A DNA stretch of 64,000 bases from Halictus rubicundus (Eukaryota; Arthropoda; Insecta; Hymenoptera; Halictidae), in assembly GCF_050948215.1 (NCBI RefSeq), contig NC_135161.1, positions 5,035,411 through 5,099,410 of the forward strand, in the 5' to 3' direction. The translations under genes and the position numbers were made by a program. The notes under the pieces are model-generated. The model ran no database searches. It saw only the letters and a program-made list of their open reading frames with translations, and was not told where the DNA came from. Each line of letters begins with the position of its first letter. The first letter of the stretch is position 1. Shown here in pieces: positions 55,486-64,000 of this stretch.

Positions 55486-57150
55486 CAGTGACTCCCAGAA
55501 ATATTCGGACACTAGCTATAACTACCTTTACGACTTGATAATTCCTTTGTTAGTAAAGCAATCGTCCCGGGAATTGTTTCTAGCAATAAAAGATCTATTA
55601 ACGTTGATAAACATAAATAATTTATTTCAAAAATATACATAAATTCCATAATAAAAATTAGTAAAAGAAATAATGTACCATTTTTGGCTCACAAAAATAT
55701 TCGGACAATATTAATTTTTCAATTTAGATAATGTAATTTAGCATTATAAAATTTGTTTAATACTTCGTGGCATAACCATTTTGTTTAAGAACATGTCTTA
55801 ACCTGTTTGGCATATTGTTTGTAATTTTTTTTAAATATTCAACAGTTATATTCGACCACTCAGTTGCAAGTCTTTGCTTTAATTCAGCTATCGATGTAAT
55901 TGGGGTTTTTCGAATTTTTCTATCCAATTCATCCCATAAATTCTCGATAGGATTAAGGTCCGGTGATTGGGGCGGCGAATGAAGAATTTTGGGGCAGCGT
56001 TATAATAAAAATTCTTGCACAATACGTGACTTGTGCTTGGGGTCGTTGTCTTGGTAAAACTTAAAAGTATTATTAAGCCCCATTTTTTCAGCACTTTGAA
56101 TTAAATTATTTTTGAGTACATTTAAATAATGATTTTTGTCCATGATACCGTCAATAAACACTAGGTTACCGACTCCATATGACGAAATGCAACCCCAGAC
56201 CATTACGCTGTCTCCGCCGTGTTTCACTGTACCTCTTGTATTTTCAAAATTAAACTCTTTATTCGCTTTCCGCCACACCATAGTTCTTCCGTCGGAATTG
56301 TACAGATTGAATTTGCTTTCATCAGCAAATATGACATCCTTCCACCATGTCTCATCCTTAGAAATTAGCTCTCTTGCAAGGGTTTTTCGTTTATCAATAT
56401 TCTTTTCGTTGATAAATGGTTTCTTTCTAGCTACTCTTCCATTGTAACCAGCTTGCCTCAGCACTCTCCGAACTGTTTCGGCTGAAACATTTTTGGAGCT
56501 TTCTCCTAATAGCTCACTAACTAGTTTTGGGGCACTTAAGCGCGGATTTTTGTTCACTTTCCGAATAATTTTGCTTTTCTCCCTCGTACATAAGAGACTT
56601 GGTCTTCCAGTTTGCGGAATAGAATCAATGCGATCCTCAATATAAAATCGTCGACAGATATCTGCAGCAGTACTTTTACTTATACGAAGCATTGCACTAA
56701 TATCGCGATAGATTTTTCCTTTTTCTCGATGAAAAATTACAATCTGTCGCACATCGAAACTCGTATTCTTTCCTTTGCGACCCATTTTGAACGAATTCAC
56801 GTTTACTGCTGACAGTAGTGAGGTGGCATGGACATCTAATGGTCCACGAGATTCTGTTTGTAAACAAACGTTTTCCCGTTCTTGGAATATCGCGTCCCCA
56901 GAAGGCGATTGCCAGAGAAATATAATACGTGTCCGAATATTTTTGTGAGCCACAAATGGTCCATTATTTCGTTTAATAATTTTTATTATGAAACGTATGT
57001 ATATTTTCAAATAAATTATATATGTTCATCATCCTTAATAAATGTTTTATTGCTAGAAACAATTTCCAGGGCGATTGCTTTATCAACAAACGAATTAGTA
57101 AGTCATAAAGTTAGTTATACCTAGTGTCCGAATATTTATGGGAGTCGCTG
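55486..57150 (-). mobile_element. Tc1-like element, full length (1665 bp)
   Basis: CAGTGACTCCCAGAAATATT and, complement, CAGCGACTCCCATAAATATT are the ends, with TA at 55484-55485 and 57151-57152. The words AATATTCGGACA and GGCTCACAAAAATATTCG recur inside each end (55692-55714, 56933-56957), an IR/DR arrangement of long terminal repeats with inner and outer binding sites, as in Tc1 relatives. Confidence 0.92.
55757..56785 (-). pseudogene. Tc1-like transposase, one in-frame stop
   Basis: Minus-strand ATG at 56785 to TAA at 55757-55759: 342 codons in one frame, the usual Tc1 length, broken only by TAA at 56000-56002 (codon 262). It begins MGRKGKNTSFDVRQ. The paired helix-turn-helix DNA-binding region follows (YRDISAMLRISKSTAADICR; GRPSLLCTREKS). 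First catalytic Asp in VIFADESKFNLY, second in YQDNDPKHKSRI, Glu in SPDLNPIENLWDEL, with 34 residues between the last two (DD34E). The GGDSVMVWGCIS block is intact. An upstream frame extends to 57010, but the ATG chosen matches the family start and avoids the terminal repeat. The stop removes the catalytic Glu, so the protein is inactive unless read through. Confidence 0.93.
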
Positions 57151-57274
57151 TACCTACAATATTTGTTTCGTTATCCGTCCGCTCCGTTATCGGCGCCTTG
57201 ACGATAACGATTACATACGACGAATTAAATGAGCCGCGCGCAATCCGGCGAAAAGATTGCGCTCGGCGCGGCGC

Positions 57275-58486
57275 ACAGTGGTGCCAAGGCGGCAAAAAAT
57301 CCATTTTATAAATTTTAGATTTTTATTTTAAAAAATTATTTTTGTGTAGCCTAATAGTGCGTGCATAATGTGCCAAAGTCCGTTTAGAAAAATTTTTTGA
57401 CGGAGATATACGCATGGTAAATAACCATTTCTTCGCTACTGGAAATTCATCAGTTTTCAGATAGTTATGTAATTACTCCGCCTAGAATTGATTAAATGGC
57501 TTCAACTATTAACTAGCAAACAAATTTTTCAAAAACAGTTGGTTAACATTAAGTAATATGGACTAACCTGAAGCCTATTTGCGTTACGCTCATTTGTTAT
57601 TTATGGAGGAATACAAATATCCTTTGAAAAGCTTGGGATCTGGAAATAATCGTTTTGGCAAGTTGTAATATTGATCTAACTTTGTGCGAAAAATCATGAG
57701 ATACTTCGAGATGCTTTCGTCGCAATTCAAGTTCAAATATCAACTTTCGGAATTTTTAGGAATGAATCGCGCGGATGTCACGATTATTTGATGCTTCAGG
57801 TGAAATTTTTTAGGGATACATATCAGATAATAAAAAAATGTGACATTCGTACATATAAAACAATATTTAATAACAATCTTTTATGTTAAATAAACAAAGT
57901 TTTCGTTCACTGGACCACTGTCGCAAAAATGCAACAGGTACTTTTTGGTAGTGCTCCAATGAACGCTACAAAAATAATTTATGTAAGATAAAAAAAATTG
58001 TTATTAAATATTTTTTTATACATAAAAAATTAATAAATCACATGCACTTCACATTTTTCTTTATTATTTAGAAATATTCCTAAAAAATTTCACCTGGAAC
58101 ATCAAATAATCGTAACTTCCGCACGATTCACTCTTGGAAATTCTGAAAGTTGATATTCAAACTTAAATTGCGGCGAAAGGGTCTCGAAGGGTGTCATGAT
58201 TTTTTGCACAAAGTTAGATCAATATTACACCTTGCCAAAACGATTAGTTCCAGACCAAAATCTATTAAAGGATTTGTTGTATGCTTCCATAAATAAAAAA
58301 TGGGCAGAAAACAGAGATTTTCGATTAGCCCATATTACCTAATGTTAACAACTTTTTACAAAAATTATTGTTTGCCAAATAAGCGTTGTACCTGTGGCAA
58401 TCTCTCCACAAATTTTCAAACAGATTCGTCGGATAGTCTCGTTTTTACAGATTTTTTGCCGTTTTTTGGCCATTTGGCACCAGTGT
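57275..58486. mobile_element. 1212-bp fold-back element (hAT-like ends)
   Basis: The two halves are inverted over about 550 bp each: ACAGTGGTGCCAA and ACACTGGTGCCAA at the ends; GCACAAAGTTAGATCAATAT, TGCGGCGAAAG / CGTCGCAA and ATTATTTGATG inside. A loop of about 80 bp is left near 57905-57980. GCGGCGC flanks both ends (57268-57274, 58487-58493), a possible 7-8 bp duplication. No coding sequence. Confidence 0.8.
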
Positions 58487-58493
58487 GCGGCGC

Positions 58494-59129
58494 GTCGCGA
58501 CGCGTCGCGTCGCTTTGATTCCTCCGAACCGTGCACAATCTTTCGCTCCGTCGTCGTTTAACCGAGTTAATCGCGAACAACAAGCCGGGTTAACAGCGGC
58601 ACGCAACCGTGTCTCACCTTTCACACGCCGACGTGCACCGCAACACCGTTTTCCTTTTTCCTTCCGTGATTATATTAATAATTCCCCTCTTTTTCCAGTC
58701 TATCGCACCCGGGCCGGTATCGGGCCGGTGCCGGGCCGGGTCGGGCCTGCGATAATATCGAAAATAATTCCTTGAATGGAAAGGCGAGGCCATTAACGAT
58801 CCCGTAATCGTTTTGCGCCGCGCTCCGAGGAAATCGAATAATTATTCTCGGCGTGCGTCGATCATCGTTAATATTCGACGGAAGAGATATGCCCAACCCT
58901 GTGCGTCGTAGACACGAACGTCGAAACGACGTCGACGAGTGAAATTCATTAGGATTCGAACGATGCACCGCGCCTCGATAACGCTGCACGCGCCGACATT
59001 CGAGAAACGGTACTGCGCTCCAGTAGGAAGTCCGAAGTCGTGCGTGCCGAATTTCGATCCCTTCCTTCCTGTCACGAACACCCTCGAACATCACCGCAGA
59101 ATCGATCGATCGAAGCCTAAATTTAATCT
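58494..59129. other. unique CpG-rich DNA
   Basis: No gene recognised; a CGGGCC-rich run lies at 58709-58748. Confidence 0.4.
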
Positions 59130-59780
59130 TCGAGGTCTCGAACAGCCCACCCTCGGATACTTCAAGCTTGTACGTTCAGGCTTCGATTAGTCTCCGAGTG
59201 TCCTTTTCTCGATTTTAAGGAATTGTGAATATTTCGAGCTTGATCATTGAGATCTCAACAGTTCCTTGGACGCTTCAAGCTTGATCTAAGGCAGAGTAGA
59301 TCAATGTCTGCCCGTACGGGATTTTCTTGCCCTGGGCATACATACATAAAACGGAAGGCACGAAGCCACGCCCCTGTGGGTACGAAGCCACGCCCCTGCG
59401 GGCGAGGCTACATATATTTGTCACACGCATTGTCACAGCTACGTGGCAAGCTACGGCTGTGATGCGGCCTACCCCACTCCACTAAGTCACTTGCCCGAAG
59501 CTGTGCCCGCGGGCATCGGCGGGCGCCATTGCCCGCTGATAGGCATGTTGAGCAGCTATGATCTAGGGGCTCCTGAATCTTTCAAGCTTCCTCCGAAGAG
59601 TCCTTTGAATCTTTGAAACTTGAGTTTCGGGATCTTACGAATCCCGTGAAGCATCGAACTCGATAATTAGTGTCCGAGAAGTCCCCATAAATTATACGAA
59701 CTTGATTTTTGGGACCTCGGAGGTCTCCACAGTATAATGTTCTAGGTCCGCAGAGCTCTTCGAGTCCACGGACCTGGATG
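59130..59780. repeat. degenerate CTTCAAGCTTGA repeats with insert
   Basis: Irregular units (ACTTCAAGCTTG, CGCTTCAAGCTTGATCT, CTTTCAAGCTTC) about 55-65 bp apart. They are split at about 59290-59565 by a different sequence that carries ACGAAGCCACGCCCCTG twice. Confidence 0.5.
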
Positions 59781-60828
59781 TTCGTAGTGTGTGACCTCGG
59801 AGTAAATCACACGCGATCGTCGGCCCCTAATAGCCGCATCGCGGTCGCTCGTTTACAATAAACTTTCTAGCCAGGACACCGGCTAAGCGTTAAATAAATG
59901 AAACGGAATAATTACGTCGTCGCGGGGCCTGTATATCGTATCGAACGGCCAATTACGGTCGCAGATACCAAATAGAAATTCAATTGCCCGTTGGTAACAG
60001 TTTCATTAACTGAAATTTAACGCGGGCCCAGATCCGTCGGTCCGCGACTTTCTATTTAGTTTTACAGTCTAATTATTCGATACGTGGAGAGAGGGAGAGA
60101 GGGGGAGAGAAAAAAGCGTCCGAGACCTCCCGAGGAACGGCTCCGCTCGCCGTGGAACTTCGGGGACACGGTAATTGAGCGGAGATAATTGAGACCGGAC
60201 GCATTATCATAAAAATGATTTTCCAATCTATATAGAGAGCGCGAGAGAACAGCGTCGTTCCCGTGGAAGGAGTACAGAGGCTCTCCTCGCGGTTAGGATA
60301 GTTTCTCCTCGGTGCTATCTCCGGTGGAGGAAGGAAAACTTCCGCGGCACACCGCTTTTCCGCGTCGCGTCGATCGAGATGATTAACGATTATCGATTCA
60401 CCGCGCGCCGATTTTCCGCGGCTATCCCCCGTCTACGGCGTAATTACCGAGCGGAGAGAAAGCGGAGACCTCGAACCACGAGCGGAATCGTAAATTTCCA
60501 CGGAGAGGATAGCTCCCGGGACGAGAAGCGAGGGAGGACGGGTTCGCGAATCATGCGATTTACACACCGCGGAAAACCTAGGGTTCACGGGGTTCAATGT
60601 CGGGGCGAAAGTATCACGTGTGCACGCTAAGAATCGACGCCGACACGCGTAACCGTATTCCGAATCGGACTGCTATGCTACGTTGGCCTGCTCGCTGCTT
60701 CAAGATCAGATCACGATGGCGTGCGAGCTTATCCCCCGTTTTAACGCTAAATCTACCGACAATTCTTGTATACCTACTCCTACACGTGCGCCTTCAAAAT
60801 GACCGGTCACCTTAAAAAAACTTATTAA
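59781..60828. other. unique CpG-rich DNA
   Basis: No gene recognised. TTAACGCTAAATCTACC at about 60741 looks like one end of a TTAA element without its partner. Confidence 0.4.
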
Positions 60829-60957
60829 TATTGAGTCGTTTATTTTGAAAGTGGCCTAAGTCCATCTGTCAATTATTTGCTGTTGCCCGTAATTACGTGT
60901 ACAACTTCAAGTTAGCTGTCATAAACAACATTTGCGGTTAAGTGTATTCAGAGTATA

Positions 60958-62508
60958 CAGTAAGGAGCAAAACTGAACGCGCATACGACATTTTAACGAA
61001 AATAATTTTTTATTCAATATTTCCATGTAGAATACAAAAGAAACGAAATACTTGGTATTATCTACAATCTTTTGGCTTTTCAAAAGAAACCTAACGTTTG
61101 TGATATTATTATTATTTCGCTTCATACAATTTTCTTTCGTGTAGTCGGTTTTGCAGCACCGCACTAAGATTCTCGGGATTAGGAACTGCGAACACAGATT
61201 TTGTAAACAATTTGGTAGTCCATCACGACCAGGAGTGCGGTAGTTATTAGTTTATCGTTGTTCGTGCGTCAACGCGCATCAATATAACATCGTGAAGCCG
61301 TTATCTGAAGATATGAAGAATAATGTCATTTTCCAATTAAAATCGGGTTTATCAACGCGAGTAATTGCTAGAAAATTTGTCGTCGGTCAGGGAGTTGTAC
61401 ACAAGATACGGAAAAAATACTGTAGTAAAGTCCCTGCATCTTTTGGAGGCCGTCCAAAATTATTATCTTGTCAGGGGAAGAGAAGATTGACTTCAGAAAT
61501 TACAACGACGGCATCAATGGCTGCAAAGTTATTCGAAAGCGATGTTGAAAAGAAGATTAGTAGGTGGACGGCTCGAAGGGCATTAGAAGAAGCCAATTTT
61601 ACAGCAATTTAGAAGAAACAAAAAACCTGCTCTATCAAAAAAGAATGTCAAGGGCCGTCTGAGCTTTGCAAGAAAATATTTAAGCTGGAATATAGAGCAA
61701 TGGAAAAAAGTAATTTTTTCCGAGGAATCTAAAATCAATCGAATTTCATCGGATGGACGTTCTTGGTGTTGGAAGAAGCAAGGCGAACCTCTTTTACAGC
61801 GTCATGTGAAGCAAACAATAAAATTTGGTGGTGGTCCACTTATGGTGTGGGGGTGAATTACGGCATACGGTGAACCAGTATACGTACAAGGATATCTTGG
61901 AAAAAAATTTACTGGAAACAATTGAAAATATGCCGGTACCAGAGTGTGATGTCGTATTCCAACATGACAACGCTCCTGGGCATTGTTCTGAAGAGCGTAA
62001 AGAATTCGCTGCAAACTCAACCATTTCAAACCATGGAATGGCCTGCTCAAAGACCAGACATAAACCCGATTGAAAATGTCTGGGCATACTTAAAAACGAA
62101 GCTACAGAATCAATATTGTGCTCCCCCAACAACGATAACTGATTTGTGGCAAAGAGTGCAGGAACAGTGGTATTCTATTACGCCAGAATATTGCGAAAGT
62201 GTAGTATTAAGTATGCCTAAACGTATTCAGGCAATTACCAAGGTTAAAGGTTCATGGACGAAATATTAAGTGTACGAAAATCTGAAATGTTTAGTCAAAA
62301 TCAGTTGCGGTGCAAAACCGACTACACGAAAGAAAATTGTATGAAGCGAAATAATAATAATATCACAAATGTTCAGTTTGTTTTGAAAAGCCAAAAGATT
62401 GTAGATAATACCAAGTATTTTGTTCCTTTTGTATTCTACATGGAAATATTGAATAAAAAATTATTTTCGTTAAAATGTCGTATGTGTGTTCGGTTTTGCT
62501 CCTTACTG
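60958..62508 (+). mobile_element. Tc1-like element, decayed (1551 bp)
   Basis: CAGTAAGGAGCAAAACTGA and, complement, CAGTAAGGAGCAAAACCGA; TA at 60956-60957 and 62509-62510. The terminal repeats are about 200 bp long and nearly identical (AATAATTTTTTATTCAATAT; GTATTATCTACAATCTTTTG). Confidence 0.92.
61292..62269 (+). pseudogene. Tc1-like transposase with several lesions
   Basis: The visible frame starts at GTG 61292 (KPLSEDMKNNVIFQLKSGLS), with a Tc1 helix-turn-helix (STRVIARKFVVGQGVVHKIR) and GGRPKLL linker. It stops at 61610-61612. The frame then shifts (KGRLSFARKYLSWNIEQWKK, GGGPLMVWG), meets TGA after MVWG, and shifts twice more. The first catalytic position reads IFSEESK, so Asp is replaced by Glu (codon at 61722). 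The second Asp is in FQHDNAPGH (61965). The Glu is in RPDINPIENVW (62072). It ends at TAA near 62269 after VKGSWTKY. At least four lesions plus the active-site change make it inactive. Its terminal repeats are better preserved than its gene. Confidence 0.88.
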
Positions 62509-62659
62509 TATACGATAATTTTGGACACATGAGTTTTCGCAGTTAGTTCAATAATTAAAAGCATCACTTTGAAAGTGGCGTAAGTCCAATCCATTATTGG
62601 TAATGTCCGAAGGATATTATGAAAAAGTGCCGGAAAGGTAATAACTTTGTTCTAAATGA

Positions 62660-63016
62660 AACGAAACAAGAGGATTTCATATCAACAAAATTTTTAAAAG
62701 GGTAAAGAATTCTAACGGAGAAACAATAAATTGGTTAAAAATATGCTGGATGCGTTTTTTGAGAGATGAACCGTTTAAAATTTTCTGTAAGATATCAATG
62801 GATGAGAATGCAAAGTTGAAAATCCTGGATTTATTACCACGTTGGGGTATACCAAGAAAGTTCGAAAATATTGTATTGACAACACTTTATAAAAATATAA
62901 GACGAATTACAACAACGAAATACAAGGACATGATGGACTTGCTACTATACATACCACCGGAGCACCATGACTTCTTCAAATCCCTTCCGCATACACCAAA
63001 TGTAGATGAGCAGTAA
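62660..63016 (+). CDS. uncharacterised element protein, C-terminal part
   Basis: An open frame from about 62660 to TAA 63014-63016 gives about 118 residues: GETINWLKICWMRFLRDEPF, KIFCKISMDENAKLKILDLL, LYIPPEHHDFFKSLPHTPN. The upstream part (NETKQEDFISTKFLKG) reads in another frame, so a frameshift near 62700 probably broke a longer gene. The pattern W-L-K .. LPRWG .. K-K-D-M .. PP-x-H-H-x-F-F looks like a conserved protein rather than chance, and it sits alone inside the terminal repeats. I do not recognise the family. It could be a transposase part or an accessory protein of the element. Confidence 0.5.
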   Translation, partial: NETRGFHINKIFKRVKNSNGETINWLKICWMRFLRDEPFKIFCKISMDENAKLKILDLLPRWGIPRKFENIVLTTLYKNIRRITTTKYKDMMDLLLYIPPEHHDFFKSLPHTPNVDEQ

Positions 63017-63401
63017 ATTGTTATGTAATTTATGTAGTTAGAAAATGTTTTTGAAGTGTTGTAAAGATATATGAAGTAAATTGAGTATTGTTTTTTCAAT
63101 TTGCAGCATTTTCAATTATGTCGAATGGACTTGGGCTCTTTCAAATTTTATAACGAATCTGGTTGTTAACTTTGAAAGTGGCTCAACTCCATTTTTGGTA
63201 AGAAAACACATATTATTCACTTAATAATTGCTATTGTTTTAACAGGAACTGTAAATTTAACTCTTTTAGATACACTTGAGCAGTATGACACATTGGTATC
63301 TTATACCTATATATTTTAAACTTTATTGAAACACAAATCCTGAAATAGATCAATTTAAGTATAAGTAGACTTAGGCCACTTTCAAAATAAACGGCTCAAT
63401 A

Positions 63402-64000
63402 ATTAAACGTAGATAATAGTCAATTTGTTGCTGAATGAATTAGTAGGTGAACAATTTCCACAAAATGACGATACAGATTTATTTTTATATAATTTCAATT
63501 ATATAAAAAATACTGCAATACTCTCTCCTCGATTTACAAAATTGTACTGTGTCATTCACCTTGGTGGTTTGCATGTATTTGCCATGAAACGTGCCACCTG
63601 GACGATACTTGACGCTGGCAAGACCCGTGTTGTTGACATATATCGAGAAGTCTTATTTTCGGGCCGGTTTTCACTAGAATTTTTAGGAATTTTTTTTCAG
63701 AAAAAATATCCAACCTTTTGCATTAAGATTTCGCACACATATTTATTGGTATTTCAAGTGCTCGTCTGATTGTTTTCAAGTAAAAATAACAAAAACTACA
63801 CGAGCGATACTTTTTTTTTATAGAGTACGTTTTGAAAAACGTGGGTCAACGGGTCGCCACGATTCCGATCTTCCTATTGATCAGAAACGCAAAAACGAAG
63901 TTGCTCATTAATCAGTACCCCGTATCTCCTATACGCGTCCATTCGTCAAAAAACTGCTATTACTGTATTATTAATTGCTTTAAATCCTATAACTTCTATT
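63402..64000. other. mostly unrecognised, with repeat fragments
   Basis: A 145-bp-family fragment lies at 63600-63655 (GACGCTGGCAAGACCCG; GACATATATCGAGAAG). Bases 63670-63790 match 54065-54190. A 114-codon frame covering these is not accepted as a gene. Confidence 0.5.

Larger units (their letters stand above)
60831..63399 (+). mobile_element. unclassified TIR element with nested Tc1
   Basis: TTGAGTCGTTTATTTTGAAA and, complement, TTGAGCCGTTTATTTTGAAA are the ends, with TA outside (60829-60830, 63400-63401). The motif TTTGAAAGTGGC then TAAGTCCA recurs at the left end, at 62570, at 63168 (diverged), inverted at about 63130, and at the right end. Repeated subterminal motifs like this often bind transposase. 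Without the Tc1 it is about 1.0 kb. Confidence 0.7.

Noticed and set aside
1..64000. Telomeric TTAGG arrays, rRNA or tRNA genes
   Set aside because: None were seen on reading either strand.

Overview
The window looks like a transposon-rich intergenic or intronic stretch of an insect nuclear genome. The evidence is relics of arthropod-type DNA transposons: mariner-like proteins with the DFFLWG motif, Tc1 DD34E, hAT, and many TTAA-flanked short elements. CpG-rich unique DNA alternates with AT-rich repeats, there are GA/CT microsatellites, and there are no operons or ribosome binding sites. A hymenopteran is my best guess, but that is inference only. I found no host protein-coding gene, tRNA, rRNA or CRISPR array that I could support.

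Layout. 0-1.2 kb: tail of a mariner-like element and remnants of a second. 2.5-7.2 kb: short inverted-repeat elements, a deleted mariner nested in a TTAA element, a possible LTR and a broken hAT transposase. 7.2-9.2 kb: unique CpG-rich DNA. 9.2-11.6 kb: an element whose ends resemble plant Stowaway ends, then a mariner deletion derivative. 12.4-13.6 kb: 143-bp tandem array. 13.6-18.4 kb: a 145-bp family as single copies and as two arrays in opposite orientation, plus an 859-bp inverted-repeat element. 19.5-20.5 kb: a short element with a 61-bp array inside it. 21-23.4 kb: nested TTAA, TA and hAT insertions, some with an unoccupied paralogous site nearby. 24.3-29.4 kb: three related mariner-like elements, two in a large inverted duplication. 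29.8-32.3 kb: unique CpG-rich DNA with a candidate TATA promoter and CT-rich leader. 32.3-34.4 kb: second copy of the deleted mariner, a MITE with near-perfect ends and a hAT MITE. 35-40.7 kb: TTAA elements, the second Stowaway-like copy, and a 1.34-kb TTAA element carrying four 238-bp repeats. 41.3-42.5 kb: nested inverted repeats. 43.1-45.8 kb: 82-bp array. 48.3-52.4 kb: a hAT-like element filled by a 36/39-bp array. 55.5-57.2 kb: a Tc1 element with one in-frame stop. 57.3-58.5 kb: a long fold-back element. 60.8-63.4 kb: an unclassified element interrupted by a decayed Tc1 copy.

The main biological signal is how the pieces relate. At least four tandem arrays (61, 145, 238 and 36/39 bp) lie inside, or are built from, DNA transposons whose unexpanded copies occur in the same window, so the region looks like a place where transposons turn into satellite DNA. 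The other signal is nesting. TTAA, TA and 7-8 bp target duplications are readable, and paralogous empty sites allow relative dating of insertions. All coordinates of ends were read by eye; nothing was aligned computationally.
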